A stretch of DNA of 64,000 nt from an alpha proteobacterium U9-1i (GTDB taxonomy: Bacteria > Pseudomonadota > Alphaproteobacteria > Caulobacterales > Aquidulcibacteraceae). The stretch covers positions 558,001 to 622,000 of the forward strand of contig BBSY01000002.1 in NCBI GenBank assembly GCA_000974665.1, read 5' to 3'. Shown here piece by piece: positions 24,345-32,168 of the stretch. The position numbers and the translations under genes are program-made. Position 1 is the stretch's first letter. Each line of letters opens with the position of its first letter. The notes below the pieces were generated by a model. The model made no database searches, was not told the DNA's origin, and was given only the letters and a program-made list of their open reading frames with translations.

Positions 24345-26416
24345 GACGGTGCCTCCGAAGAATCGCAGCCGTCGCGCGGGCGCAACGCAAAGCGCGATGC
24401 AGGCGCTGTCGTTTGATCAGGCGCGGCAGGCGGCGGTGGAGGCAGAGGAGCCGGCGCTTCGCCGTGCACATCGTTGACAGCAGCTTCATGCGATGCGGTC
24501 TCCGCTGAGCTCGTTTCGAGTGCGGAGAGCAGGTCGGGTTGATGCGTTTCCGCAGGCGCGCGCGATCGCAGTGGCGCCTTCTGCGATACCGCCCGCTGGA
24601 TCGCGGCCTCTCGGGACGAAGCATTGACTGCAGGCTGCGGCGTGGGGCGCTCGGCGCGGCCTAAGGATTGGATGCCCATCCATGGCGACGTCAGCGTAGG
24701 GCGACGGCCTTCGTCCGGCGCGGGCAACAGCCGCGTTTTGAACACAGGCTCTTCATCGTAACGCAGCTTCTCAGCGCGCAAGGGTTTGGCCCCTGTGACG
24801 AAGACAAGTTCTTCGCGATCGCTCAGACGGCGGACCTCAGAGGGGAGAATGAGCGGCCGACGCTCTTCGCGATATGTGATGGCGCGATGATCGAGCCCGA
24901 ACAGCTGCCGCTTGCCGGACCAGGTTTCCTGCGGACGCATTTCAAAAATGTCGCCAGCGAGTTTGGAAATGGTGTCGGCGGTTTCGACGTCGGTTGCGGC
25001 AAAGCTGGTGACGATCTGACAATTATCCAGAATCGTATGATAGCGGCCGTAGGCTTGCGTCACTTGGTGCAAGGATTGGGTGACGAGATAGGCTTTGACG
25101 CCATATCCGGCCATCGCTCCCATCGATTGCTCGAACACATCGAGTTTGCCGAGTTGCGGGAATTCGTCGAGCAGCAGCAGCAATGACCGTGTCTTGCGCC
25201 GGCCGTCAGCCGCGTATTCCTGATGCTCCATCAGAATACGCAACACTGTGCCGAACACGAGACGAATAAGCGGCTTGACGCGCTTGGCGTCATTGGGCGG
25301 CCAGCAGAGATAGAGCGTGACTGGCTGATCCGCGCACATCAGATCGGAAATGCGGAAGGTCGAGGTTTGCGTGTTCTGCCGCACCAGCGGATCGGCAAAG
25401 AGACCGAGATAGCTTTCGGCGGTGGCCTTGATGCCGGCGCGTAGTTTCTCGTGATAGGCCGCATAGGAGACAGCGGCGCGCTTCACTTCCGGGTGTGTCT
25501 CAGGTTCGCCCGTGACGTCGCTCTTGCGATGGAGCGTTGCCTCCATCAGCTTCACGGTGTCGTCAAAGCGCGCCAGCAATTCGAACACGCGCGCCAGCGT
25601 TTTCGATCGTACTGGCTCGGCGTAGATGACATGGATGATGAGACCGGCGAGCACTTGCTTGGCGGCGCGGTCCCAGAATTCCTGGAAACGGCCATCGCCG
25701 TAAGGATCAGCGATCAACTCGACTAGGTTCTGGACATCGCGCACCTCCTGATCGCCCGGCCGGATCGTGTCCATGAGATTGAGCCGATCGGATATCGTCT
25801 CCGTCGGTGCGAAGCGGATGACAGGACCAAGCTTGGCGCGCCAGCCCGCTGTGCCGGGAAAAGAGACGCGCGCATCGCCTGAATGCAATTCGTTCTTGAG
25901 ATCGAGGACGAGGATCGAGTGCGGACTAGCAAGCAGTGTGGGGATGACGCTGCCGCGCGTCTTCCCTGAACGCGTACCGCCCGTCAGCAACAGGTGATGC
26001 GGGCCGTCATAAGCGAGGATCTCGCCGTCCAATTTGCCGATGACGATGCCGCCTTCGGCGAAGAGGCCGGCCTCGCGCGCATCCTTGGCGCTGCCCCAGC
26101 TCTTTACGCCAAAAGGACGCTGGTCGGGACGAAGCGGGCGAGAGGCAATGAGGAGGGTGAAAGCGCCGCTCAGCAGAGCCAGCATGAAAATGAGCTTCGG
26201 CATGGCGAAGGCGCGCGGATAGGCGCGCGACCAGCGGTTCGACCAATCGGCGATAGCGAACGGGGGGTAGAGCTGCGCGCCGAGGGGCGTGAGCCGGGGT
26301 CCAAGCGCTTGCTGATGGTTGAACCGAGCGGCGAGCATCTGCGTCGACCACGCGGCGCCGCCGAGCGCGATGAGCGCTGCCATGCATGCGGCAATGATCG
26401 GCCGATTGAATTGCAT
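24341..26416 (-). CDS. traG: Type IV coupling protein TraG (VirD4 family)
   Basis: A 691-residue coupling ATPase that links the relaxosome to the mating pore. Two N-terminal membrane helices (about 5-30 and 72-92) precede the nucleotide-binding domain. Walker A GGTRSGKTRGS is at residues 146-156 and Walker B LLLLLDEFPQLGKLD is at about 415-430. The conserved TQSLHQVTQAYG and CQIVTSFAATD segments follow. The C-terminal about 120 residues are Pro/Ala/Glu-rich and variable. It is the first gene of the operon; the relaxase usually found upstream is absent here. Confidence 0.96.
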   Translation of the reverse strand: MQFNRPIIAACMAALIALGGAAWSTQMLAARFNHQQALGPRLTPLGAQLYPPFAIADWSNRWSRAYPRAFAMPKLIFMLALLSGAFTLLIASRPLRPDQRPFGVKSWGSAKDAREAGLFAEGGIVIGKLDGEILAYDGPHHLLLTGGTRSGKTRGSVIPTLLASPHSILVLDLKNELHSGDARVSFPGTAGWRAKLGPVIRFAPTETISDRLNLMDTIRPGDQEVRDVQNLVELIADPYGDGRFQEFWDRAAKQVLAGLIIHVIYAEPVRSKTLARVFELLARFDDTVKLMEATLHRKSDVTGEPETHPEVKRAAVSYAAYHEKLRAGIKATAESYLGLFADPLVRQNTQTSTFRISDLMCADQPVTLYLCWPPNDAKRVKPLIRLVFGTVLRILMEHQEYAADGRRKTRSLLLLLDEFPQLGKLDVFEQSMGAMAGYGVKAYLVTQSLHQVTQAYGRYHTILDNCQIVTSFAATDVETADTISKLAGDIFEMRPQETWSGKRQLFGLDHRAITYREERRPLILPSEVRRLSDREELVFVTGAKPLRAEKLRYDEEPVFKTRLLPAPDEGRRPTLTSPWMGIQSLGRAERPTPQPAVNASSREAAIQRAVSQKAPLRSRAPAETHQPDLLSALETSSAETASHEAAVNDVHGEAPAPLPPPPPAAPDQTTAPASRFALRPRDGCDSSEAPS

Positions 26417-26929
26417 CTGACCCGCCCGGTGAATGCGGGCAGAAAGATGAGGCGCCTCCAGGAAACAGCAGCTCGCTGCATCTTGAGCGCGAACTTGACG
26501 CGCGCGCCACGATCAAGCGCGGCGCGACGTTGTTGCAGAAACTTGAATGACAGCGGGCGTCATTGGCATTGACTGCGACAGGCGACCGAGGAGGTCGCAG
26601 CCAATTGCAGATATGCGACGTGCTGGCGCAGCATGGCGACGCTCGCGTTACGCGCGAGAATTAGGCCGCGGATCGCGACGACATGAATGTAGGCGTAATT
26701 TTTGCTGTCTGGGTGTTACGTCGCTGTGGAGAAGCGACGATCTCACGTCCGGATTCTCAACCTCCGCGCGTCATTCTTAATAGGGCAGACGCGCTCGCGC
26801 GTTGCCTTGCGAAGAGCGACCCTAGCTGTTTCCGATCGGGCGCGTTGCGGCATTCATGGAAGCCGCGCGCGCCTTTTTGTCGATACGCCTCGGCCACGTC
26901 CAGCGCGTACGATGGCGAGGACGTGTTGC
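26417..26929. other. Gene-free gap between traG and the Lrp regulator
   Basis: About 510 bp between divergent genes. I find no convincing coding frame: the plus-strand frame that runs into the Lrp gene has an Arg/Ser-rich, non-protein-like beginning. The gap must contain the traG promoter and the lrp promoter. A short imperfect palindrome around 26642-26658 (CTCGCG/CGCGAG) is the only visible structure. It is also the junction between the transfer module and the metabolic cargo. Confidence 0.5.
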
Positions 26930-27430
26930 GTGAGCGGCAAGAAGTTTCGATCAGGGTCGAATGGCGGGCTCGACGACACTGACCGGCGCATTCTGCGCCG
27001 TCTCCAGCTCGATGCGCGCCTACACAACCAAGATCTTGCCGCAGCGGTGGGACTGTCGCCGAGCGGCCTGCTGCATCGCTTGCGCCGCTTGGAGAAAGCG
27101 CGGGTCATCCGCCGCTACGTGGCCGATATCGATGAAGCCGCGTTCGAGGGATGGGTCATCCTTCACGGCGAAATAACGCTGACCGCGAGCGGGCGCTCCA
27201 AACGAAATGATTTTGGCAAACGTCTGGTCGGCGCGCCTTCAATCATCGAAGCGCGCCGCCTGATTGGCCGGACAGACTATGTGCTGCGCGTGGCGGGCCG
27301 CGACCCTGGCGTCTGGACCACACTCCTTGAGCAGCTCGACCCCGAAGGCGTGTTCATACAGAGCGCCAGCGTGCAGGTCGAAGATGCGATCGCCAAGGCC
27401 TTCTCTGGCCTGCCCCAGCTCAATGATTGA
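26930..27430 (+). CDS. Lrp/AsnC family transcriptional regulator
   Basis: A 166-residue regulator. The N-terminal winged HTH (LDDTDRRILRRLQLDARLHN, then LAAAVGLSPSGLLHRLRRLE) is a clear AsnC-type domain. The C-terminal RAM-type ligand-binding domain shows VLRVAGRDPGVWTTLLEQL. I chose GTG 26930, with GAGGA 8 nt upstream; ATG 26912 is an alternative. The target is unknown. It is convergent with the folate/glutaminase operon and could respond to an amino acid produced by the cargo pathways, such as glutamate or glycine. Confidence 0.85.
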   Translation: MSGKKFRSGSNGGLDDTDRRILRRLQLDARLHNQDLAAAVGLSPSGLLHRLRRLEKARVIRRYVADIDEAAFEGWVILHGEITLTASGRSKRNDFGKRLVGAPSIIEARRLIGRTDYVLRVAGRDPGVWTTLLEQLDPEGVFIQSASVQVEDAIAKAFSGLPQLND

Positions 27431-27554
27431 TTTGGTGGAGCCCGTCCTGAAAATGCATAAGGCGCGGCTCTTTAGCCTTTGCTGGTGGCGCTGGCGCACC
27501 TCCGCCTGGCGCTGCCCACAAGTCGATATATGGCGAGCTCGCTCGTTTCGACGC

Positions 27555-28307
27555 TTAGACCAAGATGTTCGCGCGAGCCTGCGCCGCCGCTGTGAACTCG
27601 CCGATGATCGATCGGCAAAAGTTCTCGATTCCTAGACGCTCAGGAATTGCGGCGCCGCTCGCGTTTTCCAAATCAGTGAACATGAGCACTTCGTCAATGA
27701 GCGCCAGCAAGTGTCCTGCGGCGCTGTGCACGCGCTCCAAATAACGTGCGCCGTCACCCTCGCTCTTCAACAATTCTTCTTCGGCGATAAGTTCGGCATA
27801 GCCGATGATGGCGTTCAAAGGCGTGCGCAATTCATGGCTGATCGCGGTCATAAAACGAGATTTGGCTTGGCTGGCGGCTTCCGCAGCCTTGCGGCGGGTG
27901 ATGACAATGAAGACACCTTTGCACCCTAAGAAGGCGCCATTGGTGCCATACGTCACCAGTTCGCGGCCCTTAAACCAGATGTCGCGACCATCCCTGTCGG
28001 TTAGTCTAAACTCGAATGTTACAGGTTTGCCGCCAGACTGCGCGTGTTCTTTAAGCAAATCGGCGCGCCCCGGCCCTGCGGTATTGAACAGGAAGATCTC
28101 GCGCGGGTCCTTACCCAGAAATTCGATATCACCACGCTGCAAAACTTCGCGAAGTGCCCGCTGCAAATTTTCCGACACGTACGTGAGTTGGCAATCTGCG
28201 TCTTGCTCATAGACGCCGACTTGCGCTTCCGCGCACGCGTGCTGATAGAGTTTCAACTCCTGGGGCGCAGCGCGCTCCCGCGCTAAGAAAACAAGCCGAA
28301 GGCACAA
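27555..28307 (-). CDS. PAS-HisKA sensor protein lacking the ATPase domain
   Basis: A 250-residue protein with a PAS domain (about 20-140, VGVYEQDADCQLTYVSENLQ) and a histidine-kinase dimerisation/phosphoacceptor domain with the H-box ISHELRTPLNAIIGYAEL. The frame stops (ANILV) just where the HATPase_c domain would begin. I found no continuation in other frames across the 124 bp to the Lrp gene. It is either a 3'-truncated kinase, probably by a recombination at the cargo edge, or a phosphotransfer-only protein. It is last in the folate operon direction, 39 bp after glsA. Confidence 0.75.
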   Translation of the reverse strand: MCLRLVFLARERAAPQELKLYQHACAEAQVGVYEQDADCQLTYVSENLQRALREVLQRGDIEFLGKDPREIFLFNTAGPGRADLLKEHAQSGGKPVTFEFRLTDRDGRDIWFKGRELVTYGTNGAFLGCKGVFIVITRRKAAEAASQAKSRFMTAISHELRTPLNAIIGYAELIAEEELLKSEGDGARYLERVHSAAGHLLALIDEVLMFTDLENASGAAIPERLGIENFCRSIIGEFTAAAQARANILV

Positions 28308-28346
28308 CCTCTACCATAGAATGCTGTGTGGTGTCCAAACCGTCCA

Positions 28347-29276
28347 CTATGAGCCGAACACATTCCAGCCCGCCGCATGCGCCAGTCGCTCAAGCGCTAG
28401 CGTTCCCAATTGCGAATTGCCCTGCTGATTGAGACCCGGTGACCAAACGCAGAGCGAGGCTTTTCCCGGGACAATTGCAAGTATGCCACCACCGATGCCG
28501 CTCTTTCCAGGTAGACCGACGCGAAATGCAAAGTCACCTGACCCGTCGTAGTGCCCGCACGTCATCATCAATGCATTGATCCTGCGGGCTCGCTTCGCCG
28601 AGAGGATTTGGCTCCCAGAGGCCGGATTGACGCCGCCATGTGCGAGGAAAAGACCACTCCGCGCCAATTGCCGGCAGCTCATCGCTATCGCGCATTGATG
28701 CACATAAGTCCCAATGACGCGCTCGACCGAGTTGGTCAGATTTCCGTGCGCGGCCAGAAAATGGGCGAGGGACGCGTTGCGGTGGCTGAAACGTGCTTCG
28801 GAGTTCGCCACATTGTCATCGACGAAAATGGAGTCGTCCTCGCTCACCGCCCGCACGAACTGAAGAATTTCGCCGATTGCTTCGCGCGGTTCGCGCCGTC
28901 CCAAAACGATGTCAGTCACCACCAAGGCGCCGGCGTTGATGAAGGGATTGCGTGGTACGCCGCCTTCATGTTCGAGTTGGACGATCGAATTGAACGCTGA
29001 TCCAGACGGCTCGCGGCCCACGCGTTCCCATAGTTGATCACCTAACCGACCCAGAGAAAGCGCTAGCAGGAACACTTTCGAGATACTTTGTATCGAGAAC
29101 GGCTCCTCGGCGTTGCCCGCACTCCAAGTTTGGCCATTCAGATCTGCCACGGCGATCGCGAACTTCTTGGGATCCACGCGCGCTAGCTCTGGGATCGCGG
29201 AGGTAACGCGACCGCAATCCGGATAACTCGCCAGAGTCGAACAAAGATCATCCAGTTCGGTTTGAATGTCACGCAC
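28347..29276 (-). CDS. glsA: Glutaminase A
   Basis: A 309-residue serine-dependent beta-lactamase-like glutaminase converting glutamine to glutamate and ammonia. The catalytic SxxK is at S64-K67 (SIQSISKVF). Family segments [37 protein letters not shown] and [15 protein letters not shown] are all present, so it looks active. It lies 30 bp after folB in the same direction and so is part of the folate operon. This is an unusual neighbour; glutamate supply for folylpolyglutamate is one possible link. Confidence 0.95.
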   Translation of the reverse strand: MRDIQTELDDLCSTLASYPDCGRVTSAIPELARVDPKKFAIAVADLNGQTWSAGNAEEPFSIQSISKVFLLALSLGRLGDQLWERVGREPSGSAFNSIVQLEHEGGVPRNPFINAGALVVTDIVLGRREPREAIGEILQFVRAVSEDDSIFVDDNVANSEARFSHRNASLAHFLAAHGNLTNSVERVIGTYVHQCAIAMSCRQLARSGLFLAHGGVNPASGSQILSAKRARRINALMMTCGHYDGSGDFAFRVGLPGKSGIGGGILAIVPGKASLCVWSPGLNQQGNSQLGTLALERLAHAAGWNVFGS

Positions 29277-29306
29277 GTTGCAAACCCTCTATGCGGCTTG
29301 CCTCCG

Positions 29307-29690
29307 CTACTTGCCGCTCTCTAGTTCATCGCGGCGCAGGTCAATCTCTACCGCAATTCCTTCGAGTGACAGCGCGAGGGGCGGGGCGCTCTTTGCCGCT
29401 GTGATCCTCACGCTCGAGAAAATAGGAAACTGGCGGATGAGATCCCGGGCCATGGCTTCTGCAAGCGCCTCCAAAGTGTGGAAGCGCTTGCCGGTAGCCA
29501 ATTGCTCGATCCGGGCGGCAACAATGGCGTAATCGACGGACGCCGAAAGGTCATCCTGCTCATGGGTCCCTCTCGCGACGAGGTCGGCGCGTACGTCAAA
29601 GCGAAACCGTTGTCCAAGGCACCGTTCCTCCTCGAACACGCCATGGTGTGCGTAGATTTCGAGAGCTTGAATGTGCAGAGCCGTGTTCAC
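29307..29690 (-). CDS. folB: Dihydroneopterin aldolase
   Basis: A 127-residue enzyme of the FolB/FolX tunnelling fold, cleaving dihydroneopterin to 6-hydroxymethyl-dihydropterin in folate synthesis. It has IQALEIYAHHGVFEEER (with the conserved Glu of the pterin site) and a late lysine segment (VRITAAKSAPPLA) containing the catalytic Lys. A FolX epimerase role cannot be excluded. The start overlaps the CADD-like gene stop by 4 bp. Confidence 0.9.
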   Translation of the reverse strand: MNTALHIQALEIYAHHGVFEEERCLGQRFRFDVRADLVARGTHEQDDLSASVDYAIVAARIEQLATGKRFHTLEALAEAMARDLIRQFPIFSSVRITAAKSAPPLALSLEGIAVEIDLRRDELESGK

Positions 29691-30367
29691 GCGGCGAGCG
29701 CACTATTTTCGAGCGCGCCGTCGAGAAAACCAAGGAGTGCGTTCGACAGTTCCAAAGCCGCCGAGACGGCTTCTTCGGCATCATCGTCAGTGAGCTGGTT
29801 CAGTAACGCGCGGCAGACGTCCGCATGTTCTACGTCTGCGCTGGCATGCACCGCAAAGAACCGCGTGGCCGTTTCGTCGCGAGCACCGTAAAACTCTTGA
29901 AGACCTTTGATCTTAGTCAGTGCGACGTCCGGCATCTGGCTCTCATAGGCATAGAGCGCGCCCAGCGCTGCGGGGTAGGATTGGCGACTTAGGCGTAAAA
30001 ACGTGTCTATGAGGTTCTTCGTCTGCGCGCGCGGGATCGTTGCGCGAACCTGAGCCTCTTCGGCGCCTATGCCTCTGGCAAAATCGAGCCAAAGCGCAGC
30101 GTGCGGTTTGTGTCCGTCGCTTAAGCCTTCTTCTTCGCTCAAATTCTCTGCAAGCATGCGTCGCCCGGCGCTGTTTGGACAGGAGCTGTGAGCAGCACTC
30201 ACCACACGGGGAAACGCCTCGACGTGCTGAAAGTATTGACAAGCGTAGTCAGAAAGATCTCCACGGCTCAGCGCTCCAATCTCCCACGCCCGGTAGAACG
30301 CATGATCCAACATCCGGCGCTTGATGATGACACTATCAAGGCGGGTCGAGAGGAAGTTCTGACTCAT
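29687..30367 (-). CDS. CADD-like putative para-aminobenzoate synthase (TenA/PqqC-type haem-oxygenase fold)
   Basis: A 226-residue helical protein closely resembling the Chlamydia CADD family (putative folate-metabolism proteins). Metal-ligand candidates E80, H86/H89, E142, H174, D178 and H181 are present, with the H-x3-D-x2-H array in VHASADVEHADV. K152 is also present, at the position reported for the lysine that donates the amino group in Chlamydia CADD; tyrosines Y25 and Y141 lie nearby. Chlamydial CADD makes pABA from its own side chains with a dinuclear metal and oxygen. Position between folD and folB supports a folate role. It has the good ribosome site AAGGAG and a 4-bp overlap with folB. 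Confidence 0.85.
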   Translation of the reverse strand: MSQNFLSTRLDSVIIKRRMLDHAFYRAWEIGALSRGDLSDYACQYFQHVEAFPRVVSAAHSSCPNSAGRRMLAENLSEEEGLSDGHKPHAALWLDFARGIGAEEAQVRATIPRAQTKNLIDTFLRLSRQSYPAALGALYAYESQMPDVALTKIKGLQEFYGARDETATRFFAVHASADVEHADVCRALLNQLTDDDAEEAVSAALELSNALLGFLDGALENSALAA

Positions 30368-30398
30368 GAAGAGTGTCTCCTTCGCAAGCTAAGCGGGT

Positions 30399-31271
30399 TC
30401 AGCGTGTCTTTGCAGTTGCCGCCGCGGTGGCGGCGGCGAGCGTGTTGTCCAACAGACAGGCGATAGTCATCGGCCCCACACCGCCGGGGACGGGCGTGAT
30501 GAACCCGGCGACGGCTTGCGCCTCATTGAAACAAACATCGCCGACGATTCTGCCGCTGCGGCGGTTGATGCCTACGTCGATGACAATGGCGCCTGGTTTA
30601 ATCCAATCGCCGCGCACCATTTCTGCGCGGCCGGCGGCGGCGATCAAAATATCTGCTGCTCTCGTGACGACCGGCAAATCGCAGGTTTTGGAATGAGCCA
30701 CGGTCACGGTGCAATCGGCGGAGAGAAGAAGGTGCGCCATCGGCTTGCCAACGATATTAGAGCGTCCAATTACAACCGCGTTCAGTCCCGCAAGATTGCT
30801 GCGCGCCTCGCGGATCAACAACATACAGCCCTTGGGTGTGCATGGTGTGAGAGCGGGCAGACCTCGCACCAGCAGCCCTGAATTGACGACGTGGAAGCCA
30901 TCAACATCCTTTGCTGGCGAGATGGCCGCCAATATCTCCGCTTCGTCCAAGTGTCCTGGCAGCGGCAATTGTACCAGGATGGCGTCCATCGCTGCGTCAT
31001 GATTGAGCGCTTCAATCAGGCCAAGCAGTTCTGCCTGTTCAACATCGCGTGCGAGGCGGTGCGTGCGCGAGAAGAAGCCTCTTTCGCGCGCCGTCGCTTC
31101 CTTGCGGCCGACGTAGGTTGCGCTCGCCGAGTCATCGCCCACCAGAATGACTGCCAAGCCAGGCGCGCGGCCCCATATGCGGCGGAAATCCGCAACGCGT
31201 GGCGCAATAGCGTCCAAGAGGCGCCTCGCACAGTCGAGACCATCAAGACGGCGAGCTGAAACTGGCTGCAT
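30399..31271 (-). CDS. folD: Methylenetetrahydrofolate dehydrogenase/cyclohydrolase FolD
   Basis: A 290-residue bifunctional enzyme interconverting 5,10-methylene-THF and 10-formyl-THF. The catalytic Y-x3-K is in TYVGRKEATA, then QLPLPGHLDE, PCTPKGCMLL, the NADP site VVIGRSNIVGKPMAHLLL and PVPGGVGPMT, all complete. It heads a minus-strand operon with the CADD-like gene, folB and glsA. Its predicted promoter (31372-31400) overlaps an inverted repeat shared with the sarcosine oxidase control region, so it may be a dedicated cargo copy that serves sarcosine C1 oxidation. Confidence 0.96.
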   Translation of the reverse strand: MQPVSARRLDGLDCARRLLDAIAPRVADFRRIWGRAPGLAVILVGDDSASATYVGRKEATARERGFFSRTHRLARDVEQAELLGLIEALNHDAAMDAILVQLPLPGHLDEAEILAAISPAKDVDGFHVVNSGLLVRGLPALTPCTPKGCMLLIREARSNLAGLNAVVIGRSNIVGKPMAHLLLSADCTVTVAHSKTCDLPVVTRAADILIAAAGRAEMVRGDWIKPGAIVIDVGINRRSGRIVGDVCFNEAQAVAGFITPVPGGVGPMTIACLLDNTLAAATAAATAKTR

Positions 31272-31371
31272 GTCGCGGGCAACGTTTCGTAGCTGAAGTC
31301 AATATTGTGAGGCGGTTTCTGGCGTCCCGCGCCTGCTCAGGCCGGGGCGTCCGAAACCAGCATCAGCGTCT

Positions 31372-31400
31372 TCCATAGGGAAGCCTATTGTTTTCGGCAA
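31372..31400 (-). promoter_or_regulatory. Predicted folD operon promoter
   Basis: On the minus strand TTGCCG (31400-31395) and TATGGA (31377-31372) are separated by 17 nt, about 100 bp upstream of folD. The -10 box and spacer overlap the inverted repeat at 31375-31388, which would let a repressor bound there block RNA polymerase. Confidence 0.55.
31375..31388. promoter_or_regulatory. Putative TetR operator, copy 1 (folD side)
   Basis: ATAGG-GAAG-CCTAT, perfect 5-bp arms with a 4-nt spacer. The same repeat occurs at 32146-32159 and, with one changed base, at 32125-32138. The three copies flank the tetR gene on both sides. Confidence 0.7.
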
Positions 31401-31425
31401 GCGTGATTTTCCTGCGGGGCTTCGA

Positions 31426-31444
31426 CGCGGCGCTTAGCGCCGCG
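31426..31444. repeat. 8-bp hairpin covering the tetR stop codon
   Basis: CGCGGCGC-TTA-GCGCCGCG is a perfect inverted repeat whose loop is the stop codon of tetR. A TTTTT run follows on the plus strand only, so it would terminate plus-strand rather than tetR transcription. Confidence 0.5.
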
Positions 31445-32045
31445 ATTTTTGACGCGGTCTGGAGGCTGGCGGGTCGCCCTTAAGGGCGCGAAAATAGGCG
31501 TCGGATAGCTCAAGTCGCTCGGCGCGGCTCTCGGCGATGCGCATCGCGTAATAGCCCACCTGGTGATAGTAGGCCACGCGCGCGCGTACCGCCGCATCTT
31601 CGCGCGAGTAACCCCAGCCTTCGTACATTTCCTGAACCAGCGCGATTCGCGTGACGTCAACGCGGCGCACGATTTTATCAGCTTTTATCGAGGTTCGCGC
31701 CCAATCTCTCACGGCCGCATCGTAGGCCGGGTCAAAATCGAGTTCGAGTACCCAGACCCTTTGCAGCGCTCGCAATTGGGCATCCGGGTCGCCGGCATTG
31801 GCGCGGATTGCGCCTAGATAGCCAATCGAATTCGTGCTCTCCCAGTCCGCCAGCAAATCGCCGAGCAATTCCTGGCGGTTTTTGAAATGCCAGTAGAAAC
31901 TGCCTGTGGTGACCCCGAGCGTCTCTGCAAGATGCTCGACCTTAACCCGACCTTCACCGCCCTTGATCAGGGCGTCGCGCGCTGCGGCGATCCAATCGGC
32001 ACGGGCGAGGCGGGGAGATTTGGCCAGGGCGGCGCGGGTGCTCAT
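31434..32045 (-). CDS. TetR/AcrR family transcriptional regulator
   Basis: A 203-residue repressor-type regulator. The N-terminal HTH (VKVEHLAETLGVTTGSFYWHFKNRQELL) is typical TetR; the C-terminal ligand domain is rich in Trp, Tyr and Arg. It is divergent from soxB, with two ATAGG-N4-CCTAT-type repeats in between and a third upstream of folD. The likely role is autoregulation and control of both the sarcosine oxidase and folate operons, with a pathway metabolite such as sarcosine or a folate derivative as effector. The effector is a guess. Confidence 0.9.
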   Translation of the reverse strand: MSTRAALAKSPRLARADWIAAARDALIKGGEGRVKVEHLAETLGVTTGSFYWHFKNRQELLGDLLADWESTNSIGYLGAIRANAGDPDAQLRALQRVWVLELDFDPAYDAAVRDWARTSIKADKIVRRVDVTRIALVQEMYEGWGYSREDAAVRARVAYYHQVGYYAMRIAESRAERLELSDAYFRALKGDPPASRPRQKSRR

Positions 32046-32124
32046 GGACGACTAATTGCCCCTGTTTCGATCGAAATTGCAACTTCTCGGCTTCAACAGC
32101 GTGGAAACACTCTAGCCAAACGCC

Positions 32125-32138
32125 GTAGGTAAGCCTAT
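32125..32138. promoter_or_regulatory. Putative TetR operator, copy 2 (tetR/soxB gap)
   Basis: GTAGG-TAAG-CCTAT, differing from copies 1 and 3 by one base in the left arm. Its centre is 21 bp, two helical turns, from that of copy 3, so two dimers could bind the same DNA face. Confidence 0.65.
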
Positions 32139-32145
32139 TGAGACC

Positions 32146-32159
32146 ATAGGGAAGCCTAT
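32146..32159. promoter_or_regulatory. Putative TetR operator, copy 3 (tetR/soxB gap)
   Basis: ATAGG-GAAG-CCTAT, identical to copy 1 over 14 bp (16 bp identical if CATAGG... is counted from the preceding C and one following base is ignored). It ends 9 bp before the soxB start codon. Confidence 0.7.
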
Positions 32160-32168
32160 GGATCGGCT

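Noticed and set aside
15086-26416. oriT or relaxase gene next to the trb operon
   Set aside because: No relaxase motif and no clear nic-type repeat near traG; the 26417-26929 gap shows only a weak palindrome.
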